From Prochilodus magdalenae (taxonomy: Eukaryota; Chordata; Actinopteri; Characiformes; Prochilodontidae), in the NCBI GenBank assembly GCA_024036415.1, contig JAMWET010000729.1, positions 594,001-658,000 on the forward strand: a DNA stretch of 64,000 bases, given 5' to 3'. Both the position numbers and the translations under genes were made by a program. Within the stretch, counting starts at the first letter, position 1. Every line of letters begins with the position of its first letter. Positions 11,789 to 22,630 of this stretch are shown here, one piece after another. Under the pieces are notes generated by a model. The model ran no database searches. It saw only the letters and a program-made list of their open reading frames with translations, and had not been told where the DNA came from.

Positions 11789-12321
11789 CAGGGGTTGGAC
11801 AATGAAACTGAAACACCTGGTTTTAGACCACAGTCATTTATTAGTATGGTGTAGGGCCTCCTTTTGCGGCCAATACAGCGTCAGTTGGGCAGCCGTGGTT
11901 TTATGTTATTTGGATACAACCCGTGTTAGCACCCGAACATCCCTTTCAGACAGCTTCCTCTTGCGTCCACAGTTAATCCTGTTGGATGTGGTTCGTTCTT
12001 CTTGGTGGTATGCTGACATTACCCTGGATACCGTGGCTCTTGATACATCACAAAGACTTGCTGTCTTGGTCACAGATGCGCCAGCAAAACGTGCACCAAC
12101 AGTTTGTCCTCTTTTGAACTCTGGTATGTCACCCATAATGTTGTGTGCATTGCAGTATTTTGAGCAGAACTGTGCTCTTACCTGCTAACTGAACCTTCAC
12201 ACTCTGCTCTTACTGGTGCAATGTGCAGTTAATGAAGATTGGCCACCAGGCTGGTCCAATTTAGCCATGAGACCTCCCACACTAAAATGACAGGTGTTTC
12301 AGTTTCATTGTCCAACCCCTG
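11789..12321 (-). mobile_element. Tc1-type MITE, copy 1, keeping only the transposase HTH region
   Basis: A 533-base element bounded by perfect-looking inverted repeats of about 30 bases (CAGGGGTTGGACAATGAAAC at each end), inside TA-rich flanks. On the - strand at 12136-11906 it encodes a 76-residue frame starting MGDIPEFKRGQ, with two helix-turn-helix-like segments (KTASLCDVSRATVSRVMSAY), the N-terminal DNA-binding part of Tc1 transposases. The DDE catalytic domain is missing. Nearly identical to 18311-18850. Confidence 0.85.

Positions 12322-12363
<42 letters not shown>
12322..12363. repeat. (TA)n(TG)n microsatellite
   Basis: TA run passing into a TG run directly after the MITE end, so the MITE probably inserted in a TA microsatellite. 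Confidence 0.9.
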
Positions 12364-13028
12364 CAAGCATAAATATGCTAAAAGTAAATTCGACTGAACA
12401 CAATGGTTTAAAATGTCTACAGTGTGCTTTCACCGCATCGTGTGCACGCTGCAAGCATGAAAGGGTTAATGCATGAGCGCGGTGCGTTTCTGCAGCTTGC
12501 CTGCGCTTGCAGCTCACAGATGCACTACTCATCTTAGCGCGGTCCCATCTAACGTGACCAGAGCTGTAAGTGTTCAGCCTTCCATTTTCATTTTTACACC
12601 TTTAGTATCACTCTAGAGAAACATTAGGAATGGATTAGTGCTCGTGGTGCACTGTGTGAAAAGACCATAGCTGGATTGACGGCGCTCAGACTGCATTGTT
12701 TGCGCATGCACAAGCGGGAGAGGCTAACTCTGTGGTCTCCGTAAAAAAGGGTTGTAGCTGCTTTTTTTTTTTTTTTTACATTCACTCCATCAGAACGACT
12801 CTGCTGCCCTCTAGTATTGACATGAGAGTGCTCCCATCCATTTACAGCAGTCATAGACATAAATGGGTTACTATAACTTTGTAGCAGTTTACTTCGGAAC
12901 ACATTCCCATGCTGCTTTCCCAACGAGCATACGCCATTGTGCCACTTTTGCTAAAACTCCGGCAGCCTCATACAGCATTTCAGTCTTTACAAGCTCGAAT
13001 TAACTCACCGATGCGAGCTGAATCCTAC
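12364..13028. other. Unassigned DNA, probably leader region of the LTR element
   Basis: No frame or repeat recognised apart from a T-run near 12763-12778. By position it lies between the PBS-like site and gag of the LTR element, but it may include further insertions. Confidence 0.4.
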
Positions 13029-13550
13029 GCTGCGCCCGAAACCGCCTAGTACCATACTACTCGGTAGGCAAAAGCAGTAGGCGAGAATGTGTAGCGTGTT
13101 CGAATCCGCAGTAATCATAAAGCAGTAGACAAAAGTTCCCGGATGATGTACTGCTTCCGGGGAGATTTTCAAGTAGGCGAGCACAGCACACTGTGCTATC
13201 CCATGATTCCACTGGAGCTGTGGAGCCGTTCCGAGGAAGAAAAAAATGGCAGAATGCGGGACGTCGGCTCTGTACAAGTGTACGTAATCTATGACCCTTT
13301 GTGCAACACCGCTGGTGTTGAACCGCTTTGCGGCGAATATAAAGCCCGTTTTACATGTTTACATGAATGAATGACGGGACATCTACAGTGGTGACGTGAC
13401 GTCTTACTTCAAATGACGTTGGCAAGATGGCTTACGTAGTGTGTGCGAGGTTGCGTGGTTACTACGTACTTGCGTACTGAAAGAGTGTACTGCTTCGCCG
13501 GTCAAGCAGTGCACACTGCGTTCAATCTAGTGGGCGATTTCAAACGCAGC
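13029..13550. mobile_element. Non-autonomous DNA transposon (MITE) beside the PBS-like site
   Basis: Ends are inverted: GCTGCGCCCGAAACCGCC at the left and, reverse-complemented, GCTGCGTTTGAAATCGCC at the right. The interior is rich in short tracts related to agtacgcaagtac and has no transposase. Such ends are common in fish genomes. No clear target duplication was found, so the superfamily is open. Confidence 0.6.
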
Positions 13551-13568
13551 TCCGGACTCGAGCCCCCA
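13550..13568 (-). other. Primer-binding-site-like sequence of the LTR element
   Basis: One base after the 5' LTR end, the - strand reads TGGGGGCTCGAGTCCGGAG. It begins with TGG as a PBS must and resembles the proline-tRNA type PBS with a small mismatch/insertion. The abutting MITE may have altered its far end. Confidence 0.5.
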
Positions 13569-13569
13569 G

Positions 13570-13865
13570 TGACACCTTTTTTTTCTGCCCCCGGTTGTAG
13601 ACGAGGGTCAGTGGATCCCCGTTTTCAGCTATAGTTCAGTGGGCTAGAGCTAGCAGCTCTAGGGTAATACCCACACCTTTTTAGCTCCACTCGCTTACAG
13701 TAGTGAGTCAGTCTGAGACCGCCTGAAAGTCCAAGCACGCCGGCAATTATTCACAGCTTCAATGGAGTAAACTCAGTACAGCTACAGAAAAAAGAAAAAA
13801 GGAGAGCCGAGGATTGTCTAAGGCTAACTTGTATGCTAACTAGGCATTTTGCAGCAGCAAAAACA
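13570..13865 (-). repeat. 5' LTR of the gypsy-type element
   Basis: 296 bases matching the 3' LTR with small indels; TG...CA ends on the - strand. Confidence 0.8.
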
Positions 13866-14859
13866 CATTTTGCAACACAGTGTCCATTCACGGATGCTTA
13901 CTGATCATGATCATGTCTACTCACACCCACATTAAATGCAGGAGGCCATAGAATATGAAAGCAGAACACCGCAGTGAGTGGGAGTGTTAACAACATGGCA
14001 CCTTGTGAGGCTTGTGAGGTTGCTAACTTGGCCCTAGGTCCCATGGCAACATGTGAAGTGGTCTGATGAGTCATAATACCAGTTGTTTCCCGCTAATGGC
14101 AGGATTTGCATGTGGCACAGACCCTCTGAAGCTTTGCACCCCAATTGTCAACAGGTCGCTGTGCAAGCTTGTTGTGGTTCCATATTGGTGTGGGTTGTGT
14201 TCACACGGCATGGGTTAAGTCTACTGATCGGCCTGCAACGTTTACTGCTAGGTGACCATTCTCAGTCCCCCCACAATAATAGCTGGATTATTCCAGCAGG
14301 ATAAATGACTCAAATGAATGGTGTGGTCTGCACATTTGCCCAACATTAGCCAAAATGAAGCATTCCACTATCATGGCTTGCTTGAACTCTGATATTTCAT
14401 GTCGCTTGCCATGAGCACGCTGGCCAGTGTTTAACCTCACTCACAAGATAACGCCTCACAGCAAGATGTGGCTGTTCCCAAGCCGCACCCCCCTCCCTGA
14501 GGTTTATCACTTCATAATTGATTTACATACTGCTATTCCGTGACTTTTGGTAAGTCGGTTTACAGTCTGATGGTAAATTATTGTCAGTAACCCCTAATAT
14601 TTTGTTTCATATTGCTCACTTGTAATACTTGCATCAAAATTGTTGCATCGCTCTTGTGGTTTTCAGAACTTTACCACAACCTCTTTCAGTTGTTGTTAGT
14701 TTGGATTTTTGGGTTTCTCCCTTCAGCCTAAATGGTGATGGAATGCATCCTATATACATAATGCATAATCCTCTAATTCATTTTTCTATTTTTAACTGCT
14801 ATTTTTTAGCTTGACGCTCATACAAGGGCTTCATGTTAGTTTATTAGAATAAACATTCG

Positions 14860-15357
14860 GAGTTACAGACTATTTAAACAATCAGTCAAACAGAACTAAA
14901 GCCACAATGTCTTCAGAGCACTACAAAAACTTGCTGTTCCAATTCTTTCAGAGGAAGCCGATTGCCCCGGTCTGCAGCGGTGAAACACAATAACAACTCA
15001 ACCCTGAAGTGGTAGACCACACAAAGTCGGAGTGAAGCATAGCACGTAAATAATCTTTCATGGCGTCACTCACTTGGCCTCAGGAAGCAGCATTTGTACT
15101 AGAACTGGGCATCAGGTCTAGAAACACTATTCCCAATCCCAGGTGTAATCTGAAGTGGTGTAAATCCTGCCATTACTGGACTCTGGAACAGTGGAAACAT
15201 GCCCTCCGGAGGGATGAATTACATTTCACGCTCTGGCAGTTTATTAATCTGAGTTTGGAGGATGCCAGGTAAAAGCTACCTACGTTTGGTCAAGGAGGAA
15301 TAATTGTCTGGGGCTGGTGATTAGGGTTTGGCTCTTAGTTCCAGATCAGGGTAATGT

Positions 15358-15407
<50 letters not shown>

Positions 15408-15535
15408 CTTTATTGATCCCAGAGGGAAATTCAAGAAATGCTAATGCTAATGTTAATGCTACAGCGTACAAAGAAGTTTTAGATAGTTGTATGTTTCTTT
15501 TGCAGCTGCACATATTATTAGGGTCTGTATTAAGG
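14860..15535 (+). pseudogene. Tc1-like transposase fragment, interrupted by a LINE tail
   Basis: The + strand shows decayed pieces of a Tc1-type transposase: the patch CHYWTLEQWKHALRRDELHF (15156-15215), then SLEDAR and an IIVWGW-like patch near 15300, and after the interruption NATAYKEVLDS. Removing 15360-15455, one copy of the 8-base duplication plus the insert, would restore the reading across GNV/NATAYKE. Other stops remain, so it is dead. Confidence 0.7.
15360..15447 (-). mobile_element. 5'-truncated LINE 3' end with (TCTA)n tail
   Basis: On the - strand it reads gaatttccctctgggatcaa then an AATAAA-containing end and a TCTA-repeat tail (15407-15360). It is flanked by a perfect 8-base direct repeat, TAATGTTA, at 15352-15359 and 15448-15455. 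This is the expected product of target-primed reverse transcription. It sits inside the Tc1 fragment. Confidence 0.75.
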
Positions 15536-15539
15536 TCTG

Positions 15540-16330
<791 letters not shown>

Positions 16331-16859
16331 CCTCACAAGACTGTGGAACAAAATATTAAGTTATATAAGTTATAATACTGTCCAGATCAGATTTTATTAG
16401 TTTGTTGTTTAAAATCATTTTGGTGAACCACAATTCAAAAATGTCTGATATTCATTAGCTTATTATTTATTATTACGTCTGTCAGTAAGTTATTGAACCA
16501 CTGTGTTTTTTTTTTGTTTTTGTTTTTTTTTAATGGAAAGGTACCAACAAATTTATTTATATATATATCTTGTGGTTTGACGTAGGTAGTTCCCTTTTCA
16601 CAGGCTCTGACTTCGCACTTCACTTTTGGCCCTCCTTACTCGTAAACCAATGAGATGAGGGTATACTTAGCATGCGTCATGTTATCTGAATTCTATTGAA
16701 CATGTACTTCAATAGAAAAGAACATCAAACCATTAACAGAACTCAGAAATCAACATAAAAGCACTAAGAGCTAAAAATAGAAACGAGCTTATACTGTGCC
16801 TGGGATCCACTACACTGGGCGTGCAGTAGAGTGACTAAGTCTCAATCTGACTAAAGCAT

Positions 16860-17900
16860 CTATCGGTTAGACCTAGCAGAGTTCTTTTCATCGTCTTGAT
16901 TCCCTGGCCAATGCTGTGCTCTCACGAAAGAACAGGTTTAAGAAGCATTATGGCAGGGATCACATCTGCTGCTGTTGCAGTCTCAGCACTCACTACCCTC
17001 GTCAGCTCTTCAAAGAGATCTGAAACCTCAACTGTCATCTCCATTTGTCTGTATTGGTTTACTGCCAGTGTAACTGGAAGGTTGTGGTCAGCTGCATAGG
17101 CACTGAGAGGCTCCTTTTGCACCAGAAGCCTCTGCATTAGTCTGGATATCTACCAGATGTGTGTAGGCCTGTGGTGCCTAAATAATCTATAAGATATCTT
17201 GCGTTAGCAAGTGTGTCTGTGATGCTGCACTGAGAAAGCACAACCAGCTGAAGTGTATGTGCGATGCAGTCCACGCTTGGTACCACCATATAATTCATTA
17301 CCATATTCATACTTCTTGCATTGTCTCAAAATGATATATACCCTTTGCTATTCTATTTACCAGGTGTTCAGCATGCTCTGCTGGGCGAGAGCTGGATAGC
17401 TGATGACCCTGCAGTACCACACATTTTGAGAGTATGATCAATCGAGTGTGCAGTGAGGCTAAGTAAAGATATCAGTGAAACATCTGACCTCCAAATGTCT
17501 GTGGTAAAGCCAATAGCAGTCACATCTGATAAAAGATCTCGTAGGTGGTCGTTAACTTTGTTCTACAGCTGTAGTTTCGTGTCTGAAATGGGGAATCTGT
17601 ATTTTCTACCATGCTGGTTTGGATGCTGGTCATCCAAGGTGAGGAATTCAGTTGCCCTCTCCGTTTTTTATGTTGCCGATTTCTCTTCTTTTCAAAGTTT
17701 CCTCTAGCCTGTGTGGCTTCAGTGCAGCCTGAGTTATCTGACTACACTCACTGTATTGTGAGTGTATATCTTGTAGGTGCGAAATGATATTGGTAGTATT
17801 GAATTCAGCTCTTTCACTACCGCCTTGCGAAAGGCTTGCATTGCAGACCCTATACATTGCTTCCATCTCCAAAATATTTTCACTTTGCAGATGTTTTAGT
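16860..17900 (-). pseudogene. hAT-family (ZBED-like) transposase relic
   Basis: The N-terminal BED-finger side lies at the high-coordinate end (17872-17648), with NTTNIISHLQDIHSQY, the typical spacing before the His pair of a BED finger. The opposite end (17137-16922) reads LSAYAADHNLPVTLAVNQYR and ELTRVVSAETATAADVIPAI, a signature of hAT/ZBED proteins. The middle has LSQCSITDTLANARY in another frame. Several frameshifts separate the parts. Terminal inverted repeats were not located. Confidence 0.75.
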
Positions 17901-17959
17901 CACGTCCTGCCACAAACTGTGCTCTTGTTCATACTATATGTCATGCAGAAAGGTCAAGT

Positions 17960-18260
17960 AACTCATGCATAAAAAATTACCCTAAACATGCAGGTCCAAA
18001 GTGCAACCAAAGATCCCTTAAAGTAGAATGAAATTAATGCTATGGAATGGCCAAAGCAAAGTCCAAACCTTTATCCTGTAGAAATGTTGTGGCAGAACCT
18101 GAAGCAAGCAGTTCATGTAATAAGACCCACTAACATCCCAGAGTTGAAGCTGTCTTTTACAGAGGAATGGGTCAAAATCCCTTTAAACCGATGAACTGAT
18201 CAACAGTTACCGGGAAACGTATAACTGCAGCTATTGCTATATTAATATTTAATCAATTGA
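17960..18260 (+). pseudogene. C-terminal Tc1-like transposase fragment
   Basis: The + strand reads MEWPKQSPNLYPVEMLWQN and a TNIPELKLSFTEEWVKIP-like continuation, the last third of a Tc1-type transposase around the final catalytic acidic residue. The 5' part is absent. Confidence 0.7.
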
Positions 18261-18310
18261 CTCAAAAAATAAATAATATTATTAATAATAATGTTACATT
18301 ATATAATGTT

Positions 18311-18850
18311 AGGGGTTTATCACATGGACAATGAAACTGAAACACCTGGATTTAGACCACAATCATTTATTAGTATGGTGTAGGGCCTCCTTTTGCGCCC
18401 AATACAGCTTCATTTGGGCAGCCGTGGTTTTATGTTTTTTGGATACAATCCGAGTTAGCACCCGAACATCCCTTTCAGACAGCTTCCTCTTACGTCCACA
18501 GTTAATCCTGTTGGATGTGGTTCGTCCTTCTTGGTGGTATGCTGACATTACCCTGGATACCGTGGCTCTTGATACATCACAAAGACTTGCTGTCTTGGTC
18601 ACAGATGCGCCAGCAAGACGTGCACCAACAGTTTGTCCTCTTTTGAACTCTGGTATGTCACCCATAATGTTGTGTGCATTGCAGTATTTTGAGCAGAACT
18701 GTGCTCTTACCTGCTAACTGAACCTTCACACTCTGCTCTTACTGGTGCAATGTGTAGTTAATGAAGATTGGCCACCAGGCTGGTCCAATTTAGCCATGAA
18801 ACCTCCCACACTAAAATGACAGGTGTTTCAGTTTCATTGTCCAACCCCTG
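18311..18850 (-). mobile_element. Tc1-type MITE, copy 2
   Basis: Second copy of the 11789-12321 element, differing at few positions. The right end is intact (CCAACCCCTG at 18841-18850); the left end has changed bases just before TGGACAATGAAAC (near 18326). The - strand frame 18665-18363 again covers only the HTH region and here runs to 100 residues. A TA run follows the right end. Confidence 0.85.
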
Positions 18851-18861
18851 TATATATATGT

Positions 18862-19300
18862 ATTGGTGGGTAGGTTTGACATCGTGAGGCATGTAAATGA
18901 TTTAACTTTCATGTTCGACTGAGCATGTGACACAAGCATGGACAGGCCATATCGCTGTACCTGGCTGAACCAACAGCCATTATTATGGACATTCAACGAG
19001 CAGTGATGCCCTTCATGAGTCATCCTGTTAGTGGCAGCCCAATTGGCAGACGACTGCATAACGCACGACTACATATATATATATATAGACCATTACAATG
19101 ACTGTATTTAACACCACGTCAACGAAGACTGCAATGGTCTAAAAGGCCTGGTGTGACTCTACCTCCACCCCTACTGCACAATCTGCAGGAACTGTGTGTC
19201 ACAGGCCACACCTATCTTCTTTCCCAATAGCATTGCAATCCCACACTTCCTTCTGGGTGCAACTATTCTGGACGATGAGTGTTTGTACAACAGTGAACCC
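18862..19300 (+). pseudogene. Tc1-like element of the 'SHPVS' family, fragment A
   Basis: Shares ggtgggtaggtttgacat with 39810-39830 and encodes, near 18985-19060, DIQRAVMPFMSHPVSGSP and IGRRLHNA, matching the - strand copy at 20635-21240. The tail cacttccttctgggtgcaac (near 19243-19263) matches the other copies. Most of the catalytic region is missing. Confidence 0.65.
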
Positions 19301-19640
19301 CTTTTATAAGCATGGAGCATAAACGGCTTGGTTTTTCACTTCTGCTTTTTTTCTGCATACATGTGAGGAAGAAGGTCAATAAATGAGGAAGTTACAGTAA
19401 AAATACGTTTACATATATCAGCTTACATTGTCTATAACATATCAGTTTCTGAAATGAATAAGAATCCAGCTAAGAATAATCTTTATTTATAGAGCCTGTG
19501 GCACATCAGTTAAAGGAGCTCAAAGGTTTCTACTAAAGATAAGCACAAGCTAAATGAACAAACTGAAATGAATGTAGTAAAGATGATAGAATGTAAAGTA
19601 AAGAAGGCAAATGTCAGAATAAACAAACAGATGAAACACC
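19301..19640. other. Unassigned AT-rich DNA
   Basis: No reading frame, gene or named repeat recognised. Confidence 0.4.
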
Positions 19641-20110
19641 TAGTCAAACACTCCCTCTTTCTTATGATGTCTCACTTCAACCACAAAGTCACACAGAGGG
19701 TTGCTAACCAGATACGACCTAATCAACTGTGATACAGTCCAGAAACAGCAAAACCGTAAGTGATAGAACAGTCTGATATATGAAGCTAAGCATGGCGAGT
19801 GAATCATCTGCTGCGGGCTCTTCAAAGGAGAATTCATTCCACTGCTGTTTCACAACGTTGGTGTAATTCAGAGATACTGGCGAAATCCTTCGCAACCTGT
19901 TGACATGAGATGCTGCAGTGCAGAGAAGATTTCAGACCCAGATTTCTTTAGGGCTAGCTGACAGGAAACAGGTTGTGATCTTCCCAGAAGCCGTGTTAAC
20001 ATCAGATATAGCTTAACTTAAATACTGCTGCAGTTACATTCCGATGATTGAACCATTTAAGGTGGAACGGGAGAGTTCAAACAAGAAGCTAGCAAAGAGG
20101 AAGCCAGCAT
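19640..20110 (-). repeat. Unclassified repeat, inverted copy 1
   Basis: The reverse complement of 19650-19960 aligns with 21776-22040, at perhaps 80 percent identity by eye. Both include TCTGGGTCTGAAATCTTCTC and tgtgtgactttgtggt. The stretch near 20048 (accatttaaggtggaac) is also found near 22197. No complete protein frame. Confidence 0.6.
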
Positions 20111-20634
20111 CAGCTTCTCGGCAACACACTCTGAGATCTCTCCTCACTAATCTTCAGATGACTCATCATGCCTATTCTAGGGAGTCCTTCTGAAATGTTG
20201 TTCTTCAGAACGTCTCCTCTTTGGCTGTCCTCAGTGACCTCTCCTTCTTCACGATGTGTGGTGAAGTTCAGCATGTAGCCTCTTTCACTTTTACTCGCCC
20301 TGTGCCTGAGCATGAGTGCCTTCATCCCCACCTCGTTACTGGTTGGCTGGACTAGCATTGTCAAGCTCTGGCCAAGCCGCTTTGTTCATATCCACAAACA
20401 CAGAACAGACGGTGAATATATGGGATGAACACCTTTCTGCACTTGTAATGGCCTTGATTTGAGACATATAGTGTATCTAATAGCTCAGTTCAAGCGTAGA
20501 GTGGAGACAACATTACGATCACTCAGATTAGACTAGGTGGTTATTTGGTAGAAGCCTGTATCAGAAATCTTAGGGAGGCTTTCGTGACAGCTATAAGATG
20601 AGGACACTGATATATGCTTATTATCAAAAGGACG

Positions 20635-21240
20635 GCTGCACCCAGAAGGCAGTGTGGGATTGCAGTGCTATGGGGAAGGTAGATAAAGGTTACCAGGAAA
20701 CATAAATGATGATAAATTTAGACTGATATGGGCAACATTTATTAAGAAGTAGTGACTCTGTATGGTGTCGGGCCGCCATGTTTGCTAAGGCAACATGCCA
20801 GTTGTAGATGTAGCATGGAGTTGTAGAGGTTCCTAATGGTGTCCTGTGATATTCTCACACCGTTCCTGCAGATGTTGTGGTAGAGTGACACAAGGCCTTC
20901 TGGACATGTATCAACCAACGGATTTATTGGCTGTGTCCAAAGTGGAACTCGACACTGAAGGTGACCCGCTGGCATTTTAAGTCACTCCATGACAGTCTAG
21001 CACGACACCATTGCAGTCTTTGGTGATGCTGGTGTGGTGTTAAGGGTAGTCATTCCAACAGTCCGCAAGCATGTAGTCCTGCATTGTGCAGCCGTCTGCC
21101 AATGGTGCTGGCACTAACAGGATGACTGATGGAGGACATGACTGCACGTTGAATGTTCATAGTTGTGACTGTCAGGTCAGTCAGGTCTAATAACTGTGAC
21201 CTTGCTATTTGATCGTTCTGCGATACACTTTTGTGGTGGA
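20635..21240 (-). pseudogene. Tc1-like element of the 'SHPVS' family, copy B (decayed transposase)
   Basis: On the - strand the region from about 21220 encodes RNDQIARSQLLDLTDL, then SISHPVSASTIGRRLHNAGL, an N-terminal Tc1-type segment, and near 20975-20750 a C-terminal segment with ISQDTIRNLYNSM and GGPTPYRV. The DDE middle is largely deleted. The end ctgcacccagaaggcagtg at 20637 matches the ends of 39768-40100. Confidence 0.7.
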
Positions 21241-21744
21241 GAGATACAGGCGGGGTGTCAGGTCAACTAGTACATAGAAACGTTTTTGTTTTTCAGGGTT
21301 ACGTTATTTTCCATCTTATCTCTACACCTATAAAGGCTGAGAGGACACGTGTGGGAGCACATATGAAGTGGATATATTTGTGTTGTCAGTATCACAGCCT
21401 CTGGTTTCTGTCAGCACCACTGTTTCACACTTACGAGTTTCACCGACCCCCGGAATTACACCTCCCAGAACCCCCTACCTGGTGACGTCACCGTCACATG
21501 TTGTTTATTTTTCGTTGACTCTGTTCTGACTTTCTGGCTTTCTGTTCTGATCTCTGTTGTTTTTCTTTTCTCTTTTTTTCCTCTGGTCTTGTCCTCGCTT
21601 CTTGGTATTTCGATTCTCGCCTGTCTCCTGTTATTTGACTCTCTCTGTCCCTTGCACATTGATTGCCTTGATTTTGCTGTTGAACCTCACTGCCAGTCTA
21701 TTAGATAAATCCAGCCTTGATTTTAGCTCAGCGTGCATCAATCA
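21241..21744. other. Unassigned DNA with a CT-rich segment
   Basis: The segment 21510-21660 is CT-rich on the + strand. No coding evidence and no repeat recognised. Confidence 0.4.
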
Positions 21745-22330
21745 GACTTGGTCCGGCGTGAGATGCTGTAGAGAATTCTGGGTCTGAAATCTTCTCTGCA
21801 ATGCAGCATCTCACATCAACAGGCCACAGAAAGGATTTTGTCAGTATCTCTGAATTATACCAACAATGTGAAATAGTAATGGAACGAATTCCCCATTTAA
21901 GAGCCCGCTGCAGCATGTTGGTTTACTCACCATGCTTAGCTTCATCTCACTGTTTTATCATTGACAGTTTAGCTGTAGTGAGTGATCCTATGTGTGACTT
22001 TGTGGTAGAAGTGTTGAGGTGAAACAGCATAAGAAGGGGGCTGCAGATTCGAATAGACGTTTTATTAAACCCATTTGTTCATTCTGACGTTTGTCTGCTT
22101 TATTGGGTCTTCTTTACTTCACGTTGTATTATCTGTTGGACAGTTACTACATTTATTTCAAGAAGCTGATGCAGCTCAATGAAGCCTAACGGCTACACCA
22201 TTTAAGGTGGAACAGAAAAATTCAAACTAGAAGCTAAGGTGGCTGAAAGTAGCCTAACTGCAGAAACTTCAAACAAGAAGCTGGCGGGAAAAACAAAGCT
22301 GACTTTGGTTTCACCAAGAGATGAAAGGCA
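21745..22330 (+). repeat. Unclassified repeat, copy 2 (inverse of 19640-20110)
   Basis: See the partner at 19640-20110. The two face each other around the Tc1 copy at 20635-21240, as if that element had inserted between or inside an inverted pair. Confidence 0.55.
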
Positions 22331-22483
22331 TGAAAAGCTTTAAGGAGGTTGCTGTGTTTCTGCTGGACAGGTTACATTAGCTTATTTTAGTCGTTACGCA
22401 GAACCAATAGGTCAGTATGCTTTTCTTGGCCTTTTTCTATAGACTTCCATGTGTTGCATTTTATACTATAGGTGAGTTTGTAT

Positions 22484-22630
22484 CAGTGGTGGACAGTAAC
22501 GATGTAAATGTAATTAGTTACTGTACTTAAATAGTTTTTCCGTGCATCTGTACTGAAGTATCACCACATTTCAAACTCAAATATCAAACTTTTGACTACA
22601 TTACACAAATTTTGTAGTTGCTTTCGGCTT
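22484..22630 (+). mobile_element. End of a hAT-like MITE (cagtggtggacagtaac type)
   Basis: Begins CAGTGGTGGACAGTAACGAT followed by gtaattagttactgtactta, the start of an abundant teleost non-autonomous element. The matching right end (ccaccactg) is not seen nearby, so the copy is truncated. Confidence 0.6.

Larger units (their letters stand above)
6883..13865 (-). mobile_element. Ty3/gypsy-type LTR retrotransposon, degenerate, with nested insertions
   Basis: The element reads on the - strand. Its 5' LTR is 13570-13865, a PBS-like site lies at 13550-13568, gag-like sequence at 11470-10680, protease at about 10512-10000, reverse transcriptase and RNase H at about 9950-8390, a short C-terminal remnant at 8308-8015, a polypurine tract at 7201-7181 and the 3' LTR at 7180-6883. 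Both LTRs start TGTTTTTGC and end in CA. They are about 300 bases long and agree at roughly nine of ten positions by eye, so the copy is old. I see no integrase. Every domain has frameshifts or stops. Insertions inside it are a dispersed repeat, a Tc1 MITE, TA/TG repeats and another MITE. The flanks show catg versus catt, so a target duplication is only suggested. Confidence 0.85.
6684..14560 (+). mobile_element. Tc1-like DNA transposon split by an LTR retrotransposon
   Basis: The outer ends are inverted repeats of about 20 bases sharing GACTTACCAAAAGTCA (left from 6684, right reverse-complement ending 14560), each next to a TA dinucleotide (6682-6683 and 14561-14562), the target duplication of Tc1/mariner elements. 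Similarity between the two ends continues inward for roughly 150 bases. The left part 6684-6882 and the right part 13866-14560 together would make an element of about 0.9 kb. Weak transposase traces remain: a SISEVVR-like N-terminal patch near 6855 and a WSDES-like patch (VKWSDES in related elements) near 14055-14075, plus a C-terminal trace near 14210-14300. All frames are broken. The 6883-13865 interior is the LTR element described separately. Confidence 0.7.

Noticed and set aside
6883..13865. Possible endogenous retrovirus with env
   Set aside because: The RT, protease and gag strings are of the Ty3/gypsy type, and no envelope-like frame with a signal peptide or membrane segment is seen between pol and the 3' LTR.
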